DNA from: Hyunsoonleella jejuensis
GTDB lineage: Bacteria; Bacteroidota; Bacteroidia; Flavobacteriales; Flavobacteriaceae
Direction of reading: 5' to 3'
Assembly (NCBI RefSeq): GCF_900111025.1
Contig: NZ_FOFN01000002.1
Location: 372,001 to 436,000 of the forward strand
Length of the DNA stretch: 64,000 nt
Part shown: positions 17,210 to 26,199 of the stretch, piece by piece
How the letters are laid out: every line of letters starts with the position of its first letter
Numbering within the stretch: position 1 is the stretch's first letter
Notes under the pieces: model-generated
Told to the model about the DNA's origin: nothing
Database searches by the model: none
What the model saw: the letters and a program-made list of their open reading frames with translations, nothing else
Made by a program: the position numbers and the translations under genes

Positions 17210-17266
17210 TTTATCAATTTAAGGGTTAATTTAAATTAATAACGTGGCAATATTTACTTTATTGCA

Positions 17267-17851
17267 TTAATTGGTTAAAACAATATTATGCTTATCTATT
17301 ATCTTTCGTAAATTGATTAAGGCATAGCGCATGCGCCCTAAAGCAGTATTTATGCTAACTCCTGTTCGGTCCGAAATTTCCTTAAAACTCATATCGTTAT
17401 AAATACGCATCATCAACACTTCTTTTTGGTCTTCGGGCAACTCATCAACCAAACGCCTTACATCACTTTCTACTTGCTCTTTAATAATACTTTTTTCTGC
17501 ATTTAAAGATGTATCACTCAACACAGAAAAAATACTGAACTCACCTGAATTATCAAATTTTGGCATTCTGTTGCTTTTTCTAAAATAGTCAATTACCAAA
17601 TTATGAGCAATACGCATTGTCCACGGTAAAAATTTACCTTCTTCGTTATAAGCGCCTCGTTTTAAAGTACGTATCACTTTGATAAATGTATCCTGAAAAA
17701 TATCTTCGGCTATATCCTTATCATATACCTTAGAGTAAATAAAACTGTAAATTTTGTGTTTGTGCCTTTTAATAAGAGTTTCTAGCGCACTTTCTTGTCC
17801 TTTAATATAGCTGCTAACCAAAACAGCATCAGTAATAAGTTCGTTTTGCAT
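17267..17851 (-). CDS. ECF-type RNA polymerase sigma factor
   Basis: 194 residues. Region 2 covers about 22-95 (KDIAEDIFQDTFIKVIRTL and WTMRIAHNLVIDYFRK), and region 4 about 130-185 (DQKEVLMMRIYNDMSFKEI then SINTALGRMRYALINLR as the HTH). A linker of about 35 residues separates them. No anti-sigma gene with a transmembrane helix is adjacent; only the 48-residue ORF follows. The target promoter set is unknown. Confidence 0.94.
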   Translation of the reverse strand: MQNELITDAVLVSSYIKGQESALETLIKRHKHKIYSFIYSKVYDKDIAEDIFQDTFIKVIRTLKRGAYNEEGKFLPWTMRIAHNLVIDYFRKSNRMPKFDNSGEFSIFSVLSDTSLNAEKSIIKEQVESDVRRLVDELPEDQKEVLMMRIYNDMSFKEISDRTGVSINTALGRMRYALINLRKIIDKHNIVLTN

Positions 17852-18055
17852 AATGTTTACTTTTAATGCGCGAAGTTGTACTTCGTAGCTTGGGGTTATT
17901 CGTTTTTAAAAGTAATAATATGCTATAGACAAGAGTTTTATTAGGATTTCAATACATCAAATATAACAACAATCGTTCCTAAAAAGCAAAAATTAACACC
18001 TTTTTTTAACATTTTACTTAACTAAAGTGCATTTTTTATGCTCATTTAGTTATAG

Positions 18056-18063
18056 TATCTTTG
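18056..18063 (+). promoter_or_regulatory. -7 box of uvrA
   Basis: TATCTTTG is an exact TAnnTTTG match ending 23 bases before the uvrA ATG at 18087. A matching -33 TTG is not obvious. Confidence 0.5.
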
Positions 18064-18086
18064 CAAAATTATTCCTTTAAAAGCCT

Positions 18087-20870
18087 ATGAATACTGTAAT
18101 TTCAGAAGTAAATCCAAAAGAAAATATCATTATAAAAGGCGCAAAGTTGCACAATCTTAAAAATATTGATGTTGTAATTCCCAGGAACAAATTAGTGGTT
18201 ATCACGGGTTTATCAGGCTCTGGAAAATCCAGTTTGGCTTTTGACACATTATATGCCGAAGGCCAAAGACGCTATGTAGAAAGCTTGTCGAGTTATGCAC
18301 GTCAATTTCTCGGGCGCCTAAATAAGCCAAAGGTAGATTATATAAAAGGTATTGCACCTGCCATTGCTATAGAGCAGAAAGTAAACTCCACTAATCCACG
18401 CTCAACTGTAGGTACTACTACTGAAATTTACGATTATTTAAAACTCCTATTTGCTAGAATCGGAAAAACATATTCACCAATTTCTGGAAACGAGGTAAAA
18501 AAAAATACAGTTACTGATGTTTTAAATTACATCATGTCTTCTGAGGAACGAGAAAAACTATTGCTCCTTTCCCCTATTTATTTAGAAGAAGGGCGTTCCA
18601 TAGAAAACAAACTAAAAACCTTACAACAGCAAGGTTATGCTAGAATAAAAGTTAACGATGAAATTTTTAGAATAGAAGAAGTTACGACGATAGCCAAAAA
18701 CGATTCGGTTTTTTTAGTTGTAGATAGAATTATTGTAAAACATGAAGATGATTTTAAAAACCGATTAGCCGATGCTATACAGACCGCTTTTTTTGAAGGT
18801 AAAGGCGAATGTATTGTTGAAAGCCTGAAAAACAACTTGCAACAAGAATTTAGTAATAAATTTGAATTGGATGGCATATCCTTTCTAGAGCCAAATGTTC
18901 ATTTGTTTAGTTTTAACAACCCTTATGGCGCATGTCCAAAATGTGAGGGTTATGGGGATATTATAGGGATTGATGATGACTTAGTAGTCCCCAACACAGC
19001 ACTATCTGTTTACGAAAGCGCTATTTTTCCTTGGCGTGGTGAAAGCATGAGTTGGTACAAGGATCAATTGGTGAACAATTCCCATAAATTCGATTTTCCG
19101 ATTCACAAACCTTATTTCGAATTATCTCCTGAACAAAAACAATTAATCTGGGATGGCAATGAATATTTTGAAGGGCTTAATTCGTTTTTTGCAGAATTAG
19201 AATCTAAAGCCTACAAAATTCAAAATCGCGTAATGTTATCGCGATATCGCGGAAAAACCAAATGTAAAACCTGTAACGGTAAACGTTTGCGCCCCGAAGC
19301 TAACTACGTGAAAATAAATGGCATTACTATCACAGATTTAGTAGAAATGCCCATAAAAAAGTTAATTCAGTTTTTTAATGAATTAGAACTGAACGATTAT
19401 GATACTCAAATTGCAAATCGCCTTTTAAAAGAAATCAATAACAGGCTCTCATTTCTCGCTAATGTGGGATTGGATTATCTCACCTTGAACAGAAAATCTA
19501 ATACGCTTTCTGGTGGCGAAAGCCAACGTATTAATCTTGCTACATCTTTAGGTAGTAGCTTGGTAGGATCCATGTATATTTTAGATGAACCCAGTATTGG
19601 CTTACACCCGAAGGATACCGAACGCCTAATATCAGTATTAAAATCTTTGAGGGATTTGGGTAATACAGTAATTGTAGTTGAACATGACGAAGATATTATG
19701 AAAGCTGCCGATAGTATTATTGATATTGGTCCTGAAGCGGGTACATTTGGCGGAAAGGTCGTTGCATCTGGCACATATAGCGATATTTTAGAATCGACAT
19801 CTTTAACTGCTCAGTATTTAAATGGAGGTATGCAAATTGAAGTTCCAAAAACGAGAAGAACTTCTAAGTATCATGTGGATATTATAGGTGCTAGAGAAAA
19901 CAACTTAAAAAACATTGATGTTAGTTTCCCTTTAGAAATGCTTACCGTTGTTACCGGTGTTTCTGGTAGTGGCAAAAGTACTTTAGTAAAAAAGATTTTA
20001 TACCCTGCATTGCAAAAGAAACTAACAGATTTCAGCGATAAAGCGGGGCAGTTTTCAAGTTTGGATGGTAATTTCAGCAATGTCAAGCATATTGAGTTTA
20101 TAGATCAAAACCCTATTGGACGATCATCGCGCTCTAACCCGGTAACCTACATTAAGGCTTATGATGATATTCGTGCACTGTTTTCAAAACAAAAATTGAG
20201 TAAGATTAGAAATTACCAAGCAAAACATTTTTCATTTAATGTAGATGGCGGTCGTTGTGAAACCTGTAAAGGCGAAGGCGAAGTAACCATTGAAATGCAA
20301 TTTATGGCAGACGTGCATTTAGAATGTGAAACTTGCGGAGGTAAGCGCTTTAAAAAAGAAGTGCTGGAAGTAACGTTTGTAGAAAAAACAATAGACGACA
20401 TCCTTAATCTAACTATCGATGACGCTATTACTTTTTTTGATGAACATGAACAGGATAAAATAAAAAACAAACTACAACCCTTGCAAGATGTTGGTTTAGG
20501 TTACGTTACATTAGGACAAAGCTCTTCTACTCTTTCTGGTGGTGAAGCGCAACGTATAAAGCTCGCTACTTTTTTAGGTAAAGGCAACACAAAAGATAAA
20601 GCACTTTTTATTTTTGATGAACCTACTACTGGCCTACATTTTCATGACATCCAAAAACTATTAAAATCATTCAATGCATTAATCTCCAAAGGACATTCTA
20701 TAATTGTTGTAGAGCATAATTTGGAATTAATTAAATGTGCTGATTACATTATTGACTTAGGGCCTGAAGGCGGCGAAGAGGGCGGACATTTAGTGGCTTC
20801 CGGTACACCTGAGGATATTATTAAAGTGAAAAATTCTGAAACCGGGAAATATCTAAAGGAAAAACTTTAG
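18087..20870 (+). CDS. uvrA: Excinuclease ABC subunit UvrA
   Basis: 927 residues, close to the usual UvrA length. Two ABC modules are present: Walker A GLSGSGKS at 41-48 and GVSGSGKS near 632, with signatures LSGGESQRI and [10 protein letters not shown] zinc module of CxxC pairs lies near 285 and 395 ([16 protein letters not shown]). The second lies near 715 (CETCKGEGE ... CETCGGKRF). UvrA2B scans DNA for bulky lesions and loads UvrB for nucleotide excision repair. The insertion domain is complete and no frameshift is visible. Confidence 0.97.
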   Translation: MNTVISEVNPKENIIIKGAKLHNLKNIDVVIPRNKLVVITGLSGSGKSSLAFDTLYAEGQRRYVESLSSYARQFLGRLNKPKVDYIKGIAPAIAIEQKVNSTNPRSTVGTTTEIYDYLKLLFARIGKTYSPISGNEVKKNTVTDVLNYIMSSEEREKLLLLSPIYLEEGRSIENKLKTLQQQGYARIKVNDEIFRIEEVTTIAKNDSVFLVVDRIIVKHEDDFKNRLADAIQTAFFEGKGECIVESLKNNLQQEFSNKFELDGISFLEPNVHLFSFNNPYGACPKCEGYGDIIGIDDDLVVPNTALSVYESAIFPWRGESMSWYKDQLVNNSHKFDFPIHKPYFELSPEQKQLIWDGNEYFEGLNSFFAELESKAYKIQNRVMLSRYRGKTKCKTCNGKRLRPEANYVKINGITITDLVEMPIKKLIQFFNELELNDYDTQIANRLLKEINNRLSFLANVGLDYLTLNRKSNTLSGGESQRINLATSLGSSLVGSMYILDEPSIGLHPKDTERLISVLKSLRDLGNTVIVVEHDEDIMKAADSIIDIGPEAGTFGGKVVASGTYSDILESTSLTAQYLNGGMQIEVPKTRRTSKYHVDIIGARENNLKNIDVSFPLEMLTVVTGVSGSGKSTLVKKILYPALQKKLTDFSDKAGQFSSLDGNFSNVKHIEFIDQNPIGRSSRSNPVTYIKAYDDIRALFSKQKLSKIRNYQAKHFSFNVDGGRCETCKGEGEVTIEMQFMADVHLECETCGGKRFKKEVLEVTFVEKTIDDILNLTIDDAITFFDEHEQDKIKNKLQPLQDVGLGYVTLGQSSSTLSGGEAQRIKLATFLGKGNTKDKALFIFDEPTTGLHFHDIQKLLKSFNALISKGHSIIVVEHNLELIKCADYIIDLGPEGGEEGGHLVASGTPEDIIKVKNSETGKYLKEKL

Positions 20871-20909
20871 TGCAAATCATTACAACTATTAATTATCAAT
20901 AAACCACTT

Positions 20910-22010
20910 TTAATAAAACAGGAAAGCAAACAACCCTAAAAAAACAAAAGCAATAGGCACCACAACAGACAAAAACACAAAAGACGCGACAACCCCCTTA
21001 AATAAACTTTTAAACCAACCCTGCGTATAAAAACGCTTCAGCGCCATTACTAAATACACAAAAGTAGATAGCATAATTAAAAAGTCTAACCAATCTGGTA
21101 TATCTAAAATAAAGTTGATACCTAGAATAATACTAAATACTGTAAATAAGAAAGAAAAATAATAAAAGCTAAACACCAAATGATGCGCATAACGTCCCTT
21201 TTTTAAATGCAATAACTTTAAAACAAAGGCAAAAATTGGTAGTAAAAAGAACATTGCAATTGGGATAGTATCGTAAAACGCCTGCAAAATACTTCCACCT
21301 TTTCTTGATTTATAGAACTTTAAAGCCTGAGCATATAATCTGCGCTTAATATATCCTGCATCATCATTCATTCCCATTTGCTTGTATATCACTTCATTTG
21401 ATGCGCCCATGGCAATTAATGAATCTACAGATTGCGAATTAAAATCTGTGTTAATAATATCATTCTTCCTAAAATCATCAGCAGCTACTAATGAATCAAT
21501 TTGCTTATCTGTAAACCCCGATAAATATTGGTTTTTTTCTAAAGTTTGCTTTAACGCAGCACGATCAATGGAATCTTCAGTTTTCTTTCGTTCACTGCGA
21601 GCTTGTAAAATAGAGTCTTTCACAAACTCATCTTCTATCTTTTCAATTATAGCATCCTCCTTTAGGGTTTGGGCCAATTTTTCATCTAAAGTTCTAACCT
21701 GGCTGCGTTGCACAAAAGAAAACAAAAAGAAAAAAACTACAGCAATAAACAAATACATCTGCGCTGGGTGCAAATACAATAAGCGCTTGCCCTGAATAAA
21801 TTTAGCGGCTAAAAAACCGGGTCTAAAAAGTAAGGGCAAAAAACTCTTAAAAAATCTGGCATCGAAAGAAAAATAATTACTTATAGTATTGTAAAACAAC
21901 ACTTTTACCGTGAGTTCGTCTTTAGCTTGTTGCCCACAGTGCGGGCAAAAATTAAAAGAATCATCAAATTGTTGCTCGCAATTTTTACAGGTTTCTAAAG
22001 ATTTTTCCAT
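20910..22010 (-). CDS. DUF3667 membrane protein with N-terminal zinc ribbon
   Basis: 366 residues. The start CKNCEQQFDDSFNFCPHCGQQ is a two-CxxC zinc ribbon, followed by FLPLLFRPGFLAAKFIQGKR, typical of DUF3667. A first transmembrane helix lies near 82-98, then a ~130-residue soluble segment rich in charged residues, and about four to five C-terminal transmembrane helices from ~225 onward. The family is common in Bacteroidota and its function is not known. It is transcribed toward uvrA (convergent, 39-bp gap, no clear terminator). Confidence 0.85.
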   Translation of the reverse strand: MEKSLETCKNCEQQFDDSFNFCPHCGQQAKDELTVKVLFYNTISNYFSFDARFFKSFLPLLFRPGFLAAKFIQGKRLLYLHPAQMYLFIAVVFFFLFSFVQRSQVRTLDEKLAQTLKEDAIIEKIEDEFVKDSILQARSERKKTEDSIDRAALKQTLEKNQYLSGFTDKQIDSLVAADDFRKNDIINTDFNSQSVDSLIAMGASNEVIYKQMGMNDDAGYIKRRLYAQALKFYKSRKGGSILQAFYDTIPIAMFFLLPIFAFVLKLLHLKKGRYAHHLVFSFYYFSFLFTVFSIILGINFILDIPDWLDFLIMLSTFVYLVMALKRFYTQGWFKSLFKGVVASFVFLSVVVPIAFVFLGLFAFLFY

Positions 22011-22097
22011 GATTTTTCATTTCAAAATAAATTTAAGAAAAGATTTTAGACTCACATGAATTTTATATCTAATTGTAAAGCAATAGTTTATAGTTTT

Positions 22098-22113
22098 TGG
22101 CACGCTGTTTGTT
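22098..22113 (+). promoter_or_regulatory. Sigma-54-like -24/-12 promoter
   Basis: TGGCAC at 22098-22103, then 5 bases, then TTGTT at 22109-22113, matching the TGGCAC-N5-TTGCW consensus except for T in place of C in the -12 GC. The predicted start is about 20 bases upstream of the ATG at 22147. No TAnnTTTG box is apparent at this gene. Confidence 0.5.
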
Positions 22114-22146
22114 TATAACTAAGCGAACCCATAAAATTTAACAATT

Positions 22147-23379
22147 ATGAAAAAGTTTATCTTATTTTTTGCAGCCATAATCCTAGGAGGGTTTTCTGCT
22201 ACAGCTACAACCAATTTAGAAAATAATACTGTATCAACATTTTACAGAGGTTACGGCAACTCTTTCATATTTGTTGAAAACGGTATTGAATTTTCAGTAT
22301 TCACAGATGGTCAATTCGATTTCAATATTTTGAGACATCAACCAGATTTAGCCATCTCAATTGGTACACGTAATGCAAATATTACCTTTAACTCTGGTTT
22401 TAATTATAATGCATACGTTCAATATGATGAATTTGGCGCTATTATACAAATAGAAAATACGCCTGTATTCTATGATTTTTATGGTCGCGTTACCCAAGTT
22501 GGAAATGTAAATATATTCTATAACAACTTCGGACGCATAAATCGTATTGGTGGCTTGTATGTTCATTATAATAGATATAATAGATTTTCCCACTATACCG
22601 GATTTATAAATATTTACAATCGTGCGTATGTATATAGGCCATGGCATCGTTTCTATAGCGTTCCAGCATTAGATTATTGCGTAGTTTACAACAGACCTTA
22701 CAGACGTTTTTACACCCCTGTTAGATATGTGTACAACAGACCTTTTCGTAATAATTACAGACCGAGAACTGCTATTGCAAGTAGAAGAGGTAATAACATT
22801 GTTAGAAATAGAAAATATGCAACGGTAAACAGAAATGCGAGAAACAGGACAAAAGTAAACACTGTTGCCAACACCAGAAGATCTATTAACAGAAATGCCA
22901 ATGTTAGAAACAACAGCTCTAGAAGAATTGCGAGTGCGAATGATAAAGGTAGGAACAACAGAAGTTTTGAAAATGGAAATTCTAGGGTAATAAATAGAAA
23001 TAATAGTACGATGAGACGTGAGAGTTCTACAACAAACAGAAACTCTACTTACAGAAACCGAAGTAATAACAATATTGATGTTAGAAAGCAATCTAACACA
23101 ACTGTAAGATCTCCTAAAAGGAATTCGTCTCAACAGGTTACGAGTAACAGGAGCTCCATGGTTACCAAAAAGCCAAAAGCAAATAATACTCGTATATATA
23201 CTATAAATAACACAAACAGAAGCTCCAGGGAAACCGTAAATAGATCTTCTAGAAGCACATCAAAACCTGCTTCAAGTGTTACAAGAAGTGCAAGACAGAC
23301 AAATTCTAGAGCTACTCAAAGTAGAAGCACTTCTAGAAATAACAATAAGTCATCTGATTCTAATCGTAGAAGAAGATAA
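22147..23379 (+). CDS. Secreted Tyr/Asn-repeat protein with Arg/Asn/Ser-rich tail
   Basis: 410 residues. A signal peptide covers about 1-21 (MKKFILFFAAIILGGFSATA). Residues 30-180 are aromatic and contain short YD/YN-FGR repeats (YDFYGRVTQVG, YNNFGRINRIG) that resemble extended beta repeats. From about 200 to the end the protein is low complexity and strongly basic, dominated by Arg, Asn, Ser and Thr. I recognise no named family. The acidic-free, disordered tail suggests binding to polyanions such as LPS, eDNA or nucleic acid, which is speculation. It is preceded by a sigma-54-like promoter and followed by a hairpin terminator, so it is monocistronic. Confidence 0.8.
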   Translation: MKKFILFFAAIILGGFSATATTNLENNTVSTFYRGYGNSFIFVENGIEFSVFTDGQFDFNILRHQPDLAISIGTRNANITFNSGFNYNAYVQYDEFGAIIQIENTPVFYDFYGRVTQVGNVNIFYNNFGRINRIGGLYVHYNRYNRFSHYTGFINIYNRAYVYRPWHRFYSVPALDYCVVYNRPYRRFYTPVRYVYNRPFRNNYRPRTAIASRRGNNIVRNRKYATVNRNARNRTKVNTVANTRRSINRNANVRNNSSRRIASANDKGRNNRSFENGNSRVINRNNSTMRRESSTTNRNSTYRNRSNNNIDVRKQSNTTVRSPKRNSSQQVTSNRSSMVTKKPKANNTRIYTINNTNRSSRETVNRSSRSTSKPASSVTRSARQTNSRATQSRSTSRNNNKSSDSNRRRR

Positions 23380-23407
23380 ATAGATTTTGGTTGGTTAGTT
23401 AAGAAAG

Positions 23408-23448
23408 CCCTGCGATATGTATGCCTCAAAGCAACATCGTGGGGTTTT
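23408..23448 (+). terminator. Terminator after the secreted basic protein
   Basis: CCCTGCGAT (23408-23416) pairs with ATCGTGGGG (23436-23444), allowing two G-U pairs, and is followed by TTTT. Confidence 0.55.
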
Positions 23449-23458
23449 CTGTTACTGC

Positions 23459-24922
23459 TTATTTTTTAAACTGAGTCCAATTTTTTTGTATTATATCGTT
23501 AATGTCTGGAGAAAAATTTGACCTATAAACAATTGCAGAAAAAGCAGTAACAACTAAAACAGATTTTAAAATGATATTAATTATGGCATGAAAATTAAAG
23601 TCCCAAAAATAGCCAAATACACCAAATAAAAGTAATAATGCAGCAACCTTTAAAGTATTATCTGAAAACGGCGTAATTTTAAAAACCCTATACACAACTA
23701 TTAGCTTTAATGTATTGTATAGAAGAATTGCAATAAATGTAGCTAAAGCAGCACCGTTTAAGCCATATAGCGGTATTAGAAGTATATTTAGCAATACCAT
23801 GATTATCACCAATATAACCCCTAACATCAATACAATCCTATAATATTCGCTATTAAACAATATAGCATTATTACTACCTAAAAGCGCATCATATAGTTTA
23901 GCGACACTTATTAATAAAACAACATATAAACCAACACTATATTCAGGAGAAATTAAAGTGTAAAGCTGCTTAATGTTAAGCACAATCAATAAAAAAATAA
24001 AGCCCGTGACTATGAAAAGATTTAAGGAACTACGCTTGTACAAATCCGCTAAACGTACCATATCCTTTTCATTTAAATATTTAGCCGACAACGGCAACAG
24101 TATTTGATGCATCGCCCGTTGCGGCACAGCTATTACGGCGGCAATAAAAATAGCAACATTGTAATAGGCTACGTTTTTTATAGGAACATATTTCCCTAAC
24201 ATTACCTTATCTACATCCAAAAGCACCGTTGCTATAGAACCTGCTATAATAATAAGAAAAGAATATTTTAAAATACTTCTAATGTTATTTACTTTTTTAA
24301 ATACTATTACGGGCAACTTAACACTAAAAGCATATAGCATCATCACTAACATTCGCAATACATAAACTACCACAAGCGCAACCATAAACTGTTCAATAGT
24401 AATGGTTTCAAAATAGAGCAAAAATAAGATCACCATAGCGCCTACCCTATGAAACACTTCTTTCATAAAATTGCCGAAAACTGTTTGAAATTCTACCTTT
24501 ACCCACGCATAAAATACTTCAAAATAAGCTAGGGCTATAGAGATAAAAAAGGTATGCCACAAATAGCCCTTTATCATGGGATTTTCAGAAGAAAGAAACT
24601 CGCCAATAATGTTATATCCAAAATAACCTATAATACCAACAGGGATAGCTATCGCCATAGGCAACAACAGCATTAAGGTTAAAAAGCTATTTAATGACAA
24701 TCTTGTTTTAAAGGAGGTGTAAAACTTTACCAAGGTGTTATGCACACCAAAAGCCATTAAAGGCATTAAAACGTAAGCAGCAGACAACATAAAACCAACC
24801 ATACCATAATAGGTATCGCTCATAAAGTTTACGTACAAAAACAATGTATTGATAGCCCCCACCACAAAGCCTATATATGTGGAAATAATGTTTTTAAATG
24901 ATTGCGAAGCTACAATACCCAT
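23459..24922 (-). CDS. Lipopolysaccharide/oligosaccharide flippase-like membrane protein
   Basis: 487 residues with about 12-14 transmembrane helices in the pattern of MATE/MOP-superfamily polysaccharide exporters (Wzx-like). The N-terminal segment SFKNIISTYIGFVVGAINTL is typical of the start of this family. It probably flips a lipid-linked glycan across the inner membrane. Its ATG overlaps the stop of the glycosyltransferase gene by one base (TAATG), so translation is likely coupled. It is the last gene of a run starting at 28922. Confidence 0.9.
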   Translation of the reverse strand: MGIVASQSFKNIISTYIGFVVGAINTLFLYVNFMSDTYYGMVGFMLSAAYVLMPLMAFGVHNTLVKFYTSFKTRLSLNSFLTLMLLLPMAIAIPVGIIGYFGYNIIGEFLSSENPMIKGYLWHTFFISIALAYFEVFYAWVKVEFQTVFGNFMKEVFHRVGAMVILFLLYFETITIEQFMVALVVVYVLRMLVMMLYAFSVKLPVIVFKKVNNIRSILKYSFLIIIAGSIATVLLDVDKVMLGKYVPIKNVAYYNVAIFIAAVIAVPQRAMHQILLPLSAKYLNEKDMVRLADLYKRSSLNLFIVTGFIFLLIVLNIKQLYTLISPEYSVGLYVVLLISVAKLYDALLGSNNAILFNSEYYRIVLMLGVILVIIMVLLNILLIPLYGLNGAALATFIAILLYNTLKLIVVYRVFKITPFSDNTLKVAALLLLFGVFGYFWDFNFHAIINIILKSVLVVTAFSAIVYRSNFSPDINDIIQKNWTQFKK

Positions 24923-26199
24923 TACAGTAAATTTGACAAAGCTTTGGTTAGAGACTTTCTGTGATATTTTTCTAGCCCGATTGGATTGGTACCTAAATCT
25001 CCTTTTTTAAAAGCTTGATAATGCTCTAAGATAGTTTTTTTTAACGATTCAAAATCTTGGTAATTAAAGTACTTTCCTGTATTTGTATTTTTGATAATTT
25101 GCTCGACGTCTGATGCTTCAGGACCTATCGCTATAATAGGTCTTTTAGATACCATATACTCAAACAACTTACCTGGAATGATGCACCTTGTATCTTCAGA
25201 ATCAATTTCAACCAATAGCAAAACTTGAGATTTTTTTTGATACTTAACTGATTCTAAATGTGAAACATAACCTACCTTATTTATATAATCAGTTAAATTG
25301 TAATTTTCAATACTTTTAATAATATCATTACTCACAAAACCCACAAGAGTTAACTGTAAATCGTTTTTAAAATCATCATATGCTCTCATTAATTCTGAAA
25401 GTGCTATCCAAAGAATTTCAGGATTTCGTTTTGACAAGAAAGATCCTATGTGCGCTATTGTGAATTTCTCATCTAAATCAGCTCTCTTAAATATCTCATC
25501 ATCATAACCATTGGTTATGACAGATATGGGTTGTTTTGTGATATTTTGAAATTCTTTTTTAGTAATAGATGAAGTGGCTATAATCTGATCTGCAGTGATT
25601 AACACCTGTTTTTCTAAAGATTTATGCTTTTTTTGGGACCACTTGGTTAACTTTAATTGTTTATGATACCCAATAGTGGTCCACGGATCCCTAAAATCTG
25701 CCAGCCACTTGATATTTAGTTTTTGCTTTAGGTTTAAACCTATTAAATGCATACTATGCGGCGGACCAGTAGTAATAATAGTTTCAATATTTTCTTTTGA
25801 AATATAATCCAACAAGAATTGAGTCGCCGGTTTTACCCATCCTACCCTTGCATCAGGAACAAAAAAATTACCTCTTACAAATAGCATTACCTTCTCAAGA
25901 ATAGACTGTCTTTTGCTTTCACTAATCAAGCCCTTGCTAATACTGTTGGTTTTTCGCATCGAAAAAAAATTAGCGAATTTGTAAGGCTCTGAAATAGGTA
26001 ACTTAACTACCTTTAAATCATTTGAAACTTCAGCCTCTAAACTTTTATCTACGATTGGATAGGTTGCCTGTTCTGGCACAAAAACAACAGGCTCAACGTT
26101 AAAATCCGGGAGGTATTTTACAAATTTCAACCAACGTTGCACACCAGGGCCACCCGCAGGAGGCCAATAATAAGCGATTATGAGTACTTTTTTAAGCAC
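24922..26199 (-). CDS. Glycosyltransferase (GT4-like)
   Basis: About 425 residues. The start VLKKVLIIAYYWPPAGGPGVQRW is that of a GT-B family 4-like enzyme. I prefer the GTG at 26197-26199, which overlaps the upstream yfhO-like stop by 8 bases; ATGs at 26223 and 26238 are alternatives with longer overlap. The C-terminal half contains FEYMVSKRPIIAIGPEASDV, the sugar-nucleotide binding region with its conserved acidic residue. It lies between YfhO and a flippase, indicating a role in building a lipid-linked surface glycan. Confidence 0.88.
   Translation of the reverse strand: MLKKVLIIAYYWPPAGGPGVQRWLKFVKYLPDFNVEPVVFVPEQATYPIVDKSLEAEVSNDLKVVKLPISEPYKFANFFSMRKTNSISKGLISESKRQSILEKVMLFVRGNFFVPDARVGWVKPATQFLLDYISKENIETIITTGPPHSMHLIGLNLKQKLNIKWLADFRDPWTTIGYHKQLKLTKWSQKKHKSLEKQVLITADQIIATSSITKKEFQNITKQPISVITNGYDDEIFKRADLDEKFTIAHIGSFLSKRNPEILWIALSELMRAYDDFKNDLQLTLVGFVSNDIIKSIENYNLTDYINKVGYVSHLESVKYQKKSQVLLLVEIDSEDTRCIIPGKLFEYMVSKRPIIAIGPEASDVEQIIKNTNTGKYFNYQDFESLKKTILEHYQAFKKGDLGTNPIGLEKYHRKSLTKALSNLL

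Noticed and set aside
21382-21795. A 137-codon plus-strand frame inside the DUF3667 gene
   Set aside because: The opposite strand carries a zinc ribbon and membrane helices of a known family; the plus-strand translation has no features of its own.
22669-23133. A 154-codon minus-strand frame opposite the secreted basic protein
   Set aside because: It is the antisense of a low-complexity Arg/Asn/Ser-rich stretch, has no promoter or homology that I can see, and the plus-strand gene with its signal peptide is far better supported.
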